This document shows positions 1 to 8,245 of a DNA stretch of 45,513 bases, piece after piece. The position numbers were made by a program, and so were the translations under genes. The DNA lies in assembly GCA_947474495.1 (NCBI GenBank), contig CANJIM010000018.1, positions 1 to 45,513 on the forward strand, read 5' to 3'. The stretch is from Rhodospirillaceae bacterium. GTDB taxonomy: Bacteria; Pseudomonadota; Alphaproteobacteria; SMXQ01. The notes beneath the pieces are model-generated. The model searched no databases and was not told the origin of the DNA. It worked only from the letters and a program-made list of their open reading frames with translations. Position 1 is the stretch's first letter. Every line of letters starts with the position of its first letter.

Positions 1-80
1 CTGGCCTCGGCCATTTCAAACGCCAGAAGGTCAAATAGCGGGACGTTTCCTTCGCCACGAGATGATGCTAAATCTGCGTC

Positions 81-401
81 ATGACGTTCGCTGGGATCAC
101 CCGCCATGACCGACGCCGCCTTCGCGCTTCCCTGTTGCCGGCGCTCTTCGCCGTGCTGCTCGGCATGCCGGCGTGCGTTCAGGCCCAGGAGTCGGCTGTG
201 ACCGCCCCGAGCTTGCCCGCCGGCGCGATTGCTACTGGCGACGAGCTTTACATGGTGCCGATCGCCGAGGATGACATCGGCTGCATGCAGTACCGCATGT
301 ATTCGCCGACCAAGGCGGTGGCGCAGGTGATCTTTTACCGCGCCCCCGATGGCAGCTTTACGGCCGATCGCTCCAAAGCCGACTGCGCGAAAAAGACGTA
401 A
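81..401 (+). CDS. small secreted protein, unknown function
   Basis: A 106-residue protein with an N-terminal export signal: a basic n-region (RRRLR around residues 11-15), a hydrophobic stretch at about 17-31, and a likely signal peptidase I site after AQA near residue 36. The mature part is about 70 residues with two cysteines (in DIGCMQYR and near the C-terminus), which could form a disulfide. No family was recognised. It converges on the flagellin-protease gene, with only three bases between the stop codons. The ribosome binding site is weak, so the start is not certain. Confidence 0.6.
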   Translation: MTFAGITRHDRRRLRASLLPALFAVLLGMPACVQAQESAVTAPSLPAGAIATGDELYMVPIAEDDIGCMQYRMYSPTKAVAQVIFYRAPDGSFTADRSKADCAKKT

Positions 402-404
402 CCG

Positions 405-2561
405 CTAGTTGAAAAGCTGCAGCAGGTTCTGCGGCATCTTCTGGGCCTGGCTGAGAACGCTGATACCCATCTGCTGCAGGATCTTCTGTGAGGTGAAGCT
501 CGTCATTTCGCTGGCGACGTCGAGGTCCATGAGGTCGGAGCGGGCCTTTTCCATATTCTCGACCACGGTGTCGGAATTGCTCGAGGCGAAGTCGAGGCGG
601 TTTTGCGCCGCGCCGATGTTAGCGCGGATGTCGCTCAAGCGGTCGATCGCCGCCGAAAGCTTGTCGGAGGCATCGTCGGCGTTGGCTTGCGTGTCGATCT
701 CGACGTCCGATAGGCCGAGGCTGAGACTCGAAATCGACTGGGTGTTGATGAGCAGATCATCGCCGGTGCCGGTGCCGCTGCCGATCTTGAAGCTGAATTC
801 CTTGCTCGGCGAATCGCTGAACGACTCGTAAGCATCGGCGACCTTGAACAAGGAATCGGCGAAGGCGGCGCTCTGGCCGCTCACCACGTTCAGCTGGTTG
901 GAGACCGAACTGGCCGAGCTGGCTGTGACATTGATGTCGATCCGCAGCTGCGCCATCGTGGCCTTGTCCATGTCGATGATGCCGCGGCCATAGGTCGTGT
1001 CGATCCCCTCGTCGCCGAGATCGGTTGTCGTCGAGAACACGAGATTGGCGATCTCCGCGCCGCTCAGATTGGACGTGCTGCCCGAGCCGTACAACTGGCT
1101 CAGCACGGCGACGGCGCCGGCGACATGCGGCGCGGCCATCGATGTGCCGGAATGGACGACGGTATTGCTGGTCACCGTGGTGCCGCCGTTGAACAGGTCG
1201 GAGGTGATGCTCACGCCGGGCGCGGTGACTAGGAAGCTTTTCACGGCGCCAGCCTGATTGGAGAAGCTGGCGATTCCATTCTGGTCGTCGGTCGCGCCGA
1301 CGGCGATCAAAGCGCCCTGCGCCGTCGCATCGATGGCGAAACTGGCCGGGAAATCGGGGTCGGCAAGCGCGGAGTTGCCGGCCGCGGCGACGATGACGAC
1401 GCCGGCGTTGATCGCGCGCACCATGGCAGCCGTGACTTGGTTTGGTATGCCGACGCCCTGGCCAAAACTGAGCGACATGTTGATGACCTTGGCGCCGTTG
1501 AGGCGCGCGTAGTCGATGGCGTCCGACACGTCGTCGGCGTCGAAGGTGCCGGTGCCCGGCGCCGTCGCCTTGATGGCGAGAATGTCGGCCTCATAGGCGA
1601 CGCCCATGGTGCCGGTGCCGTTACGTTCGCCGGCGGCGATACCGGCGACATGAGTACCGTGACCGTCCGACGCATTGCCGTCGTTGGTGTCGTTGCCGTT
1701 GCCTGACGTGGTGCCGGCGGTGGCGGCACCGCCTTCGAGCACGCCGTCGACGATATCGACGCCGCCGACGATGTTGTTGTCGAGATCGGTGTGGTAGCGA
1801 TCGACGCCCGAATCGATGACGGCGATGGTGACGCCGGCGCCGGTGCCGCCGCGCCCATAGGCTTTGGAGGCGTGGATGTTATTGAGGCCGGTGGAGGCGA
1901 GATATTCGCTGTCTTCGAAGCTTTCCGAATTGAGTTCGCCGGTCAGCGTGCCGAGCGAATAGCCGTCCTTGTTGGAGACGCTGACAACCAGGCCATCCGA
2001 CGTGCCGCTGCTGTTCTCGTAAGTGACGCGCCCGTTCTGCACATCCGAGAGATTGAACGTGTCGTTGAGGACCAGCGCCGTGCCATCGAGATAGACGGTG
2101 CCGTTGGCCGGCAGTTGGCGCAGGGTAAAGACGATGCCGCTGTCATCGACCAATCCTTGGCCGTTGAACTGCGTGTCGCGCGCGATGCGGTCGATTTCGG
2201 ACTTGAGCGCCTGGAATTCCGTATCGAGCATGCCGCGCTCGACGCTGGACAGCTGGCCCGAACCGGCTTGCACCGACAGGGTCTTCATGCGCGTGAGGAT
2301 GTCGTTGACCTTGGACGAGGCGCCGTCGGCGATCTGCAGCACGGAAACGGCTTGGCGCGCGTTGATGGCGCCTTGGCGCAGCGCGGCGACTTCGACATTG
2401 AGGCGGGAGCCGATGGCGAGCGAGGCTGCGTCGTCGCGCGAACTGAGGACGCGCGTGCCCGACGACAGACGCGCGAGCGAACGAGTCGCGGCGCGATCGG
2501 CCATATCGACATAGCGCGTGGCAACAGTCGCCGCGCCGTTATGCGCGATCGTCAGTGTCAT
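405..2561 (-). CDS. flagellin with internal subtilisin-family (S8) protease domain
   Basis: A 718-residue chimera. Residues 1-140 are a flagellin N-terminal D0/D1 region (RLSSGTRVLSSRDDAASLAI, ending in DTQFNGQGL). Residues about 143-200 resemble the LPxxGTVYLDG...FNLSDVQNGRVTY repeats of bacterial adhesins (cadherin/CSPG type). Residues about 228-540 are a full subtilase: catalytic Asp250 (AVIDSG), His301 (DGHGTHVAG), oxyanion Asn396 (AAAGNS) and Ser474 (GTSMAAPHVAG). Residues about 550-718 are the flagellin C-terminal D1/D0 (FKIGSGTG, then ILQQMGISVLSQAQ and PQNLLQLF). The protease thus occupies the variable D2/D3 position that faces outward in a filament. There is no signal peptide and no recognisable I9 propeptide; export through the flagellar type III system is inferred. 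No other flagellar gene lies nearby. The start is the only one giving a normal flagellin N-terminus, though its ribosome binding site is weak. It is analogous in design to flagellinolysin, a flagellin carrying a zinc metallopeptidase, but the protease class is different. Confidence 0.95.
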   Translation of the reverse strand: MTLTIAHNGAATVATRYVDMADRAATRSLARLSSGTRVLSSRDDAASLAIGSRLNVEVAALRQGAINARQAVSVLQIADGASSKVNDILTRMKTLSVQAGSGQLSSVERGMLDTEFQALKSEIDRIARDTQFNGQGLVDDSGIVFTLRQLPANGTVYLDGTALVLNDTFNLSDVQNGRVTYENSSGTSDGLVVSVSNKDGYSLGTLTGELNSESFEDSEYLASTGLNNIHASKAYGRGGTGAGVTIAVIDSGVDRYHTDLDNNIVGGVDIVDGVLEGGAATAGTTSGNGNDTNDGNASDGHGTHVAGIAAGERNGTGTMGVAYEADILAIKATAPGTGTFDADDVSDAIDYARLNGAKVINMSLSFGQGVGIPNQVTAAMVRAINAGVVIVAAAGNSALADPDFPASFAIDATAQGALIAVGATDDQNGIASFSNQAGAVKSFLVTAPGVSITSDLFNGGTTVTSNTVVHSGTSMAAPHVAGAVAVLSQLYGSGSTSNLSGAEIANLVFSTTTDLGDEGIDTTYGRGIIDMDKATMAQLRIDINVTASSASSVSNQLNVVSGQSAAFADSLFKVADAYESFSDSPSKEFSFKIGSGTGTGDDLLINTQSISSLSLGLSDVEIDTQANADDASDKLSAAIDRLSDIRANIGAAQNRLDFASSNSDTVVENMEKARSDLMDLDVASEMTSFTSQKILQQMGISVLSQAQKMPQNLLQLFN

Positions 2562-2623
2562 AGCTCGGGAATCCGAAGCAGTTTCACGGCTTTACCTAAG
2601 CCAAATGTTGCCCGTTGCCGGGT

Positions 2624-2640
2624 GTCACCCTCCTGGTGAC
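2624..2640. promoter_or_regulatory. inverted repeat upstream of the flagellin-protease gene
   Basis: A perfect 6-bp inverted repeat, GTCACC-N5-GGTGAC, lies about 63 bases upstream of the flagellin-protease start. It could be a protein-binding site or a leader hairpin. I found no convincing sigma-28 or sigma-54 promoter next to it, so the role is a guess. Confidence 0.35.
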
Positions 2641-2686
2641 TTTGCCACTATGAGAGCAAAATCCTAAAAATAGGTAAAATTTGTAC

Positions 2687-2704
2687 AATCGGATTTCTCC
2701 GATT
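2687..2704 (-). terminator. possible weak terminator after the amidohydrolase gene
   Basis: AATCGGA and TCCGATT form a 7-bp stem with a 4-base loop, 33 bases after the amidohydrolase stop. On the minus strand the following sequence has TTTT only after a short gap. It lies in an AT-rich spacer between that gene and the flagellin-protease gene. Confidence 0.35.
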
Positions 2705-2736
2705 ATTCAAAGGCTTAATAAAAAATATCTGGAGCT

Positions 2737-3798
2737 TTAGCTGAGTCCGTAGAGCGCCCTGGCATTGGCGCCGAGAATCTTATCGACGGCGGCGGGGCTG
2801 ATCTTGCCATCCTTTTTCAGCAGGCGCAGAGCCTCGATCTCGGTCGAGGTGTCGTGGTGGCCGTAATCGGTGCCGACCACCAGATTGTCCTCGCCGGAGA
2901 CCTTGATGATGTCGCCGAGGTCGTCGGTGACCTGGCAGGCGACAAACATGCGGTTGTCCTTGAGCGGATTGGCCGACAAACGCTTGCCGCGCCGCTTGAA
3001 GCGCAACGCCAGGTCGTTCATCACGTAGGGCAGCCATTGGGCGCTGACCTCGACGAAACCCCAGCGCGTTTTTGGGAACATGGTCGGGATGCCTTCGATC
3101 ATCAGGCCATGGAAGGCGCCGACGACCGACAGCTTGAACTTGTTGAAGCCGCTTTCGTCTTGGAAGAAGTCGTGAATCTGAAAGGCGTTGGTGCCGGAAT
3201 GCAGGCACAGCGGCAAATCCAGCTCCTGGGCGGCCTCATAGAGCGGATAGAAGTAAGGGTCGGTCAGGCGCTTTTCCGCTTCGAAGCCGCGCATGAACAC
3301 GCCGCAGGCGCCGTTATCCTTGGCCCAGGCCAACTCGTCGCGCATCTTGTGCATTTCCAAGAGCGGCGGCATGGCGACCCAGCGCAAACGGCCTTTGCCC
3401 TTCTTCCAGATTTCGGCGAGCCAGCGGTTGTAGCTTTTGATCAGGGCCGTTTCGACCTGGGCCTTCAGCGTCATCGGGCGCAGGAACAGCGTCGGATAGA
3501 GCACCTGGATGTCGATCTCCAACTCGTCCATATGCTTGAGCCGGCCGTCGATGTCGCGCATTTCGCGCGCCTCTTCGCTCGTCGTCGTGTGGCCGACGTT
3601 GGCGTCCTTCGGCTGCAGGCGGCCGTCGACCACCCACCATTCCTTTTGCATGTTCTTGCCGTCGTTCGCCGCTTTGGCGGCGCCTGACGTCTGGGCGACG
3701 ATCATCGGCGCATATTTGCGCTCGTCTTCAGCCATGAATTCCCAGGTATAGGGAATTTCGAGGACGTGCGCGTCGGCGTCGATGGTACGCAAGGTCAT
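2737..3798 (-). CDS. amidohydrolase family 2 (ACMSD-like) metal-dependent hydrolase, copy 1
   Basis: A 353-residue TIM-barrel hydrolase or decarboxylase of the amidohydrolase-2 family. Candidate metal ligands are Asp9/His11 in IDADAH, His200 in LCLHS and Asp311 in VGTDYGHHD. The strong SD sequence GGGAG seven bases before the ATG at 3798 favours this start over an upstream start at 3837. Family members act on carboxylated or lactone aromatics and ring-cleavage products; the substrate here cannot be read from sequence. A clear paralogue lies at 5833-6897 in the opposite direction, sharing long blocks such as QVLYPTLFLRP and WGFVEV-AQWLPYV. Confidence 0.88.
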   Translation of the reverse strand: MTLRTIDADAHVLEIPYTWEFMAEDERKYAPMIVAQTSGAAKAANDGKNMQKEWWVVDGRLQPKDANVGHTTTSEEAREMRDIDGRLKHMDELEIDIQVLYPTLFLRPMTLKAQVETALIKSYNRWLAEIWKKGKGRLRWVAMPPLLEMHKMRDELAWAKDNGACGVFMRGFEAEKRLTDPYFYPLYEAAQELDLPLCLHSGTNAFQIHDFFQDESGFNKFKLSVVGAFHGLMIEGIPTMFPKTRWGFVEVSAQWLPYVMNDLALRFKRRGKRLSANPLKDNRMFVACQVTDDLGDIIKVSGEDNLVVGTDYGHHDTSTEIEALRLLKKDGKISPAAVDKILGANARALYGLS

Positions 3799-4045
3799 GA
3801 CTGATCTCCCAAGGGGGGCGGCCGTATCGCCGCTCATTCGCTTCTCCGAGCGGCAACAGTTTACCGCCAGGCCTCTGTCGTCAACAGCGATTCAGTAGAT
3901 TTTCGTCGGGTGGAATGTTGCGCTGCGTCCACTTAATCGCGACAATCCGCCCGCTCGTACGGGATCGTACCAAAAGCGGAATTTTGTGTTGTTTTAGAAG
4001 CGCCGCGTCTCAAAAAAGAGCGCGACGACAGGGAGACGAAAGAGG

Positions 4046-4891
4046 ATGGCTAAAGACCGCATCGGATTGATCGGCGCGGGCCGCATCGGCCACGCCATTC
4101 TCCGGCATCTGTTGAAAGCGGGCCATCCGGTCACGGTGAACGACGCCAACGCGGACGCGGTCACGCGGGCGCTGTCGGCGGGCGCCCAAAGCGCGGCAAG
4201 GCCGGCGGATCTCGCCAAGGATTGCAGCTTCGTCATCATCGCCGTCGGCGACGATGCGGAGGTGACGGCGGTGGTGAGCGGCGCGGATGGCTTGCTGGCG
4301 GCGCTCGCGCCCGGCGCCCTGATTGCCGTGTCGTCGACTGTCGCCCCGGCGACCATGACCGCGCTCGCCGCCACCGCAGCGGCGAAAGGCGTCGAGGTGA
4401 TCGACGCGCCGATGTGCCGTGGCGGCTGGGCGGCCGACGAGGGCGCCATGCTGGTGCTGTTCGGCGGTGCCGCCGCCGCGGTGGCGCGGGCCCGCCCGGT
4501 TTATGCGAATTTCTGTTCCGATCTGCATCATCTCGGCGTCATCGGCCACGGCCAGGTCGGCAAGGCGGTGAACAACCTGCTGCTGTGGGCGAACGGCGTC
4601 GCGCTGCTGGAAGCGGGCAAGCTTGCCGAAAGCACAGGAATCGATCTCCCCAAGCTGCGCGACGCGCTATTGATCGGCACGGGCAATTCCGCCGCGCTGG
4701 AAGACTGGGACCAACTCACCTTCACCTGGGCGCTGCAGGACATGCAGATCGTCGAGCAAATGACCGATGCCGCCGGTCTCGCGCTGCCGCTTGCCGGCGC
4801 GGTGAAGGAGCTGGTGAAGGACGCGCGCCGCGTCAAGACGAACGGCGGCCCCGACTGGACCGGCAAGAAAAAAGGCGCCCGACCGGCATGA
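4046..4891 (+). CDS. NAD(P)-dependent 3-hydroxyisobutyrate dehydrogenase-like oxidoreductase
   Basis: A 281-residue beta-hydroxyacid dehydrogenase. The N-terminal Rossmann fold has the dinucleotide motif GAGRIG at residues 10-15. The substrate loop is DAPMCRGG near 120-127, where the family usually has DAPVSGG. The catalytic Lys173 and Asn177 lie in GHGQVGKAVNN. The C-terminal helical domain is present and the length is normal. It likely oxidises a 3-hydroxyacid or reduces a semialdehyde; the altered loop means the exact substrate is open. It is divergent from amidohydrolase copy 1, with a 247-base spacer, and both may serve one catabolic route. Confidence 0.85.
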   Translation: MAKDRIGLIGAGRIGHAILRHLLKAGHPVTVNDANADAVTRALSAGAQSAARPADLAKDCSFVIIAVGDDAEVTAVVSGADGLLAALAPGALIAVSSTVAPATMTALAATAAAKGVEVIDAPMCRGGWAADEGAMLVLFGGAAAAVARARPVYANFCSDLHHLGVIGHGQVGKAVNNLLLWANGVALLEAGKLAESTGIDLPKLRDALLIGTGNSAALEDWDQLTFTWALQDMQIVEQMTDAAGLALPLAGAVKELVKDARRVKTNGGPDWTGKKKGARPA

Positions 4892-4904
4892 AGCCGGGGG
4901 CGCC
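4868..4904 (-). terminator. rho-independent terminator for yciB, inside the convergent gene end
   Basis: GGCGCCC (4874-4880) pairs with GGGCGCC (4898-4904), and inside it CCGGC pairs with GCCGG. On the minus strand the stem is followed at once by six T residues (4873-4868). The T tract is written into the lysine codons at the end of the dehydrogenase gene on the other strand. On the plus strand there is no T tract, so it should stop transcription coming from yciB only. Confidence 0.6.
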
Positions 4905-5049
4905 TGAAGGACCGGAGATATGAAGGCCGCCACAGGATTCGACGGGCGTTGGGGGGCAGCGCGATCGTCGCTCGGCGGCGGCCTTCCTCTTTGAAATAGG
5001 CCCGCGCGCTATCATCCTCAAGTCACGTCGGGTCACATGCTTGTGACAG

Positions 5050-5640
5050 TCATTCTGACGGCGGTTCGTCCGGCAGCTTGTGGCGGTTGAGCAGCGGCGT
5101 CTGCGTCAGGGCGAAGACCAGCGTCAGCCCCATGATGCCGAAGACCTTGAAGTTCACCCACAGATCGGTGCTTTGCGTGCGCCAGACGATCTCGTTGAGC
5201 GCCGCCATGGCGAAGAAGAACAGGCCGAAGCGGAAGGTCAGCTTGCGCCAGCCGATCTCATCCATCGCCCAGGCGGCGCCGAGCACCGGCTTGAGCAGGG
5301 CGCGGCCGGTGAGGAGGCCGCCGAGCAGGATCGCGCCGATCACCGCCTGCACGATGGTCGGCTTCATTTTGATAAAAGTATCATCATGCAGCCACAGGGT
5401 CAGTCCGCCGAACAGGCCGACGACGAGGGCTGTGATCAGCGGCATCAGCGGCAATTTGCGCGCGATGATCAGCGACAGGGCCAGCGCCACGGCCGTGGCG
5501 GCCATCAGAGCGATGGTGGCGGTGGTGAGATCGGCGCGCCAATAGGCGATGAAGAAGGCGATGAGCGGGCCGTATTCGGTCAACGGCTTGAGCCAAGGCG
5601 GCGAGCGGCGCGGCGAGGGGGAGGGCGAAGTGTTTGTCAT
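5050..5640 (-). CDS. yciB: YciB (septation protein A family) inner membrane protein
   Basis: A 196-residue integral membrane protein with about five hydrophobic helices. The signature parts are EYGPLIAFFIAYW near the N-terminus, KPTIVQAVIGAILLGG in the middle, and MDEIGWRKLTFRFGLFFFAMAALNE-VWR near the C-terminus. The family is involved in cell-envelope maintenance and division. The ATG at 5640 is preferred; a longer reading would need a TTG at 5676. It converges with the dehydrogenase gene and probably shares the space for its terminator with it. Confidence 0.92.
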   Translation of the reverse strand: MTNTSPSPSPRRSPPWLKPLTEYGPLIAFFIAYWRADLTTATIALMAATAVALALSLIIARKLPLMPLITALVVGLFGGLTLWLHDDTFIKMKPTIVQAVIGAILLGGLLTGRALLKPVLGAAWAMDEIGWRKLTFRFGLFFFAMAALNEIVWRTQSTDLWVNFKVFGIMGLTLVFALTQTPLLNRHKLPDEPPSE

Positions 5641-5832
5641 CCTTGAATCTTTACCAGAAAGGAAACGCACCGCCAAAGGGATCGGACACTCTGCGAAACA
5701 TTTTTACGCGATGAGGGATGGCACGATCATTGCTACTCTTGCAGGGCAATCAACAAGGGCAGGGCCGGTCGCCGGCTTATGCGCAATTGCCGGCCATGGT
5801 CTGAACCTGGCGGCTTGATGAGGGAGAGTGCG

Positions 5833-6897
5833 ATGGGAGCGATCGACGCCGATGCCCATGTGATCGAGACGGCGCAGACGTGGGCTTATCTCGAAGGCGC
5901 AGAAAAGCGTTTCACGCCGCGCCTTCTGACGCAAAGTTCGGGCGAGACGCTGCTGAGCAACGAAGGCGATGCGCTGCGGGAATTCTGGGACATCGAGAAC
6001 CGCACGCACGGCAAGGACCGCAACACCGGATCGGACACATCGCGCGAATCGCGTGAGCTGCTAAGCGCCGCGGCGCGGCTCGCTCATATGGATCAGCTCG
6101 AGATCGAGGTGCAGGTGCTTTATCCCACCCTGTTTCTCCGGCCTGTGGTGGTCGATCCCGAGCGCGAGGCGGCGCTGTGTAAGACTTACAACCGCTGGCT
6201 GGCGGACATCTGGCGTCAGGGCGGCGGGCGGTTGCGCTGGGTCGCTATGCCGCCGCTCCTGCTGCTGGAGAAATCGCCGCAGCGAGTGCGGGACGAAATC
6301 GCCTGGGCAAAGGACAACGGCGCGGTCGGCATCTTCCTGCGCGGTCTCGAATGCGAGCGCAATCTTGCCGAGCCCTATTTCGACGCCCTGTGGCAAATGG
6401 CCACGGAGTTAGACATGCCGATCTGCATCCATTCGGCGAACGGCTGCTTCCTGCACCACGACTTTTTCATGAAAGACACCAGCTTCACGCGCTTTAAGCT
6501 CGCCGTGGTCGGCGCTTTCCATACGCTGCTGGAGAAGGAAATTCCGACTCGCTTTCCCAAATTGCGCTGGGGATTCGTCGAAGTGGGCGCGCAATGGCTG
6601 CCTTACGTGCTGAGCGATCTGCGCGAGCGCTTTCGCAAGAAGGGCAAGCCCTGGCCTGAAAAGCCGCTCGCGGCCAACCGCATGTTCGTTGCCTGCGAGA
6701 ACTGGGAAGACGTGCCCTACATCCTGGCCCATGCCGGCGAAACCGATCACATCATGATCGGCACCGATTATGGTCATAGCGATCCCTCGACCGAGTTGAA
6801 CGCCATCCGGCGCTTGCGCGACGATGCGCGGCTGGAACCGGAGACGGCGCGCAAAATCCTTGAGGTCAACCCGCGCCGGTTCTACGGCTTGGCTTAA
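5833..6897 (+). CDS. amidohydrolase family 2 (ACMSD-like) metal-dependent hydrolase, copy 2
   Basis: A 354-residue paralogue of the product of 2737-3798. Candidate metal ligands are Asp7/His9 (IDADAH), His200 (ICIHS) and Asp312 (IGTDYGHSD), at nearly the same positions as in copy 1. The SD sequence AGGGAG six bases upstream fixes the ATG at 5833. The two copies keep all motifs but differ throughout the N-terminal loop (residues 30-80), so they may act on different substrates of one pathway. Confidence 0.88.
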   Translation: MGAIDADAHVIETAQTWAYLEGAEKRFTPRLLTQSSGETLLSNEGDALREFWDIENRTHGKDRNTGSDTSRESRELLSAAARLAHMDQLEIEVQVLYPTLFLRPVVVDPEREAALCKTYNRWLADIWRQGGGRLRWVAMPPLLLLEKSPQRVRDEIAWAKDNGAVGIFLRGLECERNLAEPYFDALWQMATELDMPICIHSANGCFLHHDFFMKDTSFTRFKLAVVGAFHTLLEKEIPTRFPKLRWGFVEVGAQWLPYVLSDLRERFRKKGKPWPEKPLAANRMFVACENWEDVPYILAHAGETDHIMIGTDYGHSDPSTELNAIRRLRDDARLEPETARKILEVNPRRFYGLA

Positions 6898-6991
6898 GCG
6901 AGGCCACGGCGAGCCCCGAGGCGGACCCCATTGTCAGGACCCGCGTGAGCCTGTAGGGGTTTGCGGTCCTCACCCGTTCAAAGCGAGCCCC

Positions 6992-7189
6992 ATGGCTTTT
7001 CTCTCGGATCCTTTCGCCCTGCTGATTTTCGCGGCCGCCGTGCTGCTGGCATTCTTCGCCGGCCGGCTCGGGCGCAAGGGCTTGCTGTGGTGGCGGGGGC
7101 GTAAGGCGCCGCCGCCGTCCGGCCCGCCGCCGTCGCGTCAGGTTCAGCGGGCGCAGCGCCGCCGGCAAGAAAAGCGGATGCGAGACTGA
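6992..7189 (+). CDS. small single-span membrane protein
   Basis: A 65-residue protein. Residues 8-24 (FALLIFAAAVLLAFFAG) form one membrane segment. The tail is proline-rich and then strongly basic (RQVQRAQRRRQEKRMR), so it would sit in the cytoplasm next to nucleic acid or lipid. The reading frame is open further upstream, but that part looks like non-coding spacer and only the ATG at 6992 gives a sensible protein. No family is recognised. Confidence 0.55.
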   Translation: MAFLSDPFALLIFAAAVLLAFFAGRLGRKGLLWWRGRKAPPPSGPPPSRQVQRAQRRRQEKRMRD

Positions 7190-7196
7190 CCAAGCG

Positions 7197-7907
7197 TCAG
7201 TTGAAGATGCGATTCCATTCGGCTTCCGGCGCGCCATAGGCGCCGTTGGCGATCAGTTTCAGGCCGTCACGATCGTTGATCGAGATGGCGCCGCGCCGAG
7301 GCGTAATCAGCCCTTTATCTTCCAGCAGGCTGAGCGCCGTCGTGACGCCAGGGCGGCGCACACCCAACATCATCGCCAAAAGTTCATGCGTGAGGATCAA
7401 ATCGCCGCCGCTTGAGCGATCATGTGCCATCAGCAGCCAGCGCGCCAAACGCTCCTCGAGCTTGCTGCGTCCATTGCAGAGCGCGGTATAAGCGACCTGC
7501 GTGAGAAACACATGGGCATAGCGTGTCAGAGCGCGTCGCAATGACGCACTCTCTTCCATGGCGGCGCGCAGATGCGCCGCGGAAATGCGCGATGCATAGC
7601 CGCTGAGCTGCATGTAGGTTTCGTGCGGCGAGCTGTCCACGCCGAGGATCACGGGCATACCCGTCACACCCTCATGGCCGATTACGCCGACTTCGGTATT
7701 GTTCAGGTTTCGATTGCTGGCCACCACGGAGGCGAAGCCCGCGTGGAGGAAATACACATATTCGATGCGGCGGTTTCGCGCTTCGAGCATCTTGCGAAAG
7801 GGAAGGTCGACGATCGAGAGATTCGGCTCGAGCAAACGGCGATCCGATGGCGAAAGACGCACGAGAATTTTATTTTTTATCTCGCCGCCTTGAGGCTGAT
7901 TCGCCAT
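7197..7907 (-). CDS. Crp/Fnr family transcriptional regulator
   Basis: A 236-residue regulator with an N-terminal cyclic-nucleotide-binding-like beta-barrel (about 20-140) and a C-terminal winged helix (about 150-225; LEERLARWLLMAHDR, LTHELLAMMLGVRRPGVTTAL). The Fnr iron-sulfur cysteines are absent and no full cAMP phosphate-binding signature is visible, so the signal is unknown. It is monocistronic, converging with the small membrane protein gene with seven bases between the stops. A short inverted repeat, ATTGA-N5-TCAAT (7999-8013), lies upstream and could be an autoregulatory site. Confidence 0.88.
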   Translation of the reverse strand: MANQPQGGEIKNKILVRLSPSDRRLLEPNLSIVDLPFRKMLEARNRRIEYVYFLHAGFASVVASNRNLNNTEVGVIGHEGVTGMPVILGVDSSPHETYMQLSGYASRISAAHLRAAMEESASLRRALTRYAHVFLTQVAYTALCNGRSKLEERLARWLLMAHDRSSGGDLILTHELLAMMLGVRRPGVTTALSLLEDKGLITPRRGAISINDRDGLKLIANGAYGAPEAEWNRIFN

Positions 7908-8245
7908 GGCATTTTCCAGCAGGCGATCTATGAGCGTGAAACAGCTCTTAGGTACCTACACCTATTTTTTACAAATGACGCGCTAAGCTACTCCGTGGAT
8001 TGATGTTTTCAATGTGGGACATGGTACGTTATCGAACACTGAGATCGACAAATTCGCGCAAATTCGCCACCGCCAAACTTATCACGTTCTACCTAGTCAC
8101 CGGCTTTAATCGGCGGCTGTATTGCAATGTGAAGTTTGCGTCGCGCGCCGCTATTGCATTGCGGGCAACTGCACAGTGACATTGTTGGCGGCGCGGAACT
8201 CACCATGTTCCGCCAGCCTGTACTATCTCTATCGAAGGCAGGTTA
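7908..8245. other. non-coding spacer between Crp/Fnr and ECF sigma genes
   Basis: 338 bases, richer in A and T than the surroundings, with no supported gene. It contains the promoter side of the Crp/Fnr gene, the inverted repeat ATTGA-N5-TCAAT at 7999-8013, and a hairpin GCGGAAC-N7-GTTCCGC at 8193-8213 just after the ECF sigma gene that may act in its termination, although there is no T tract. Confidence 0.5.

Noticed and set aside
5032-5047. GTCACA-TGCT-TGTGAC as a Crp-type binding site
   Set aside because: The half-sites are in the wrong order for a Crp site (TGTGA-N6-TCACA) and it lies between convergent gene ends, where a promoter is not expected.
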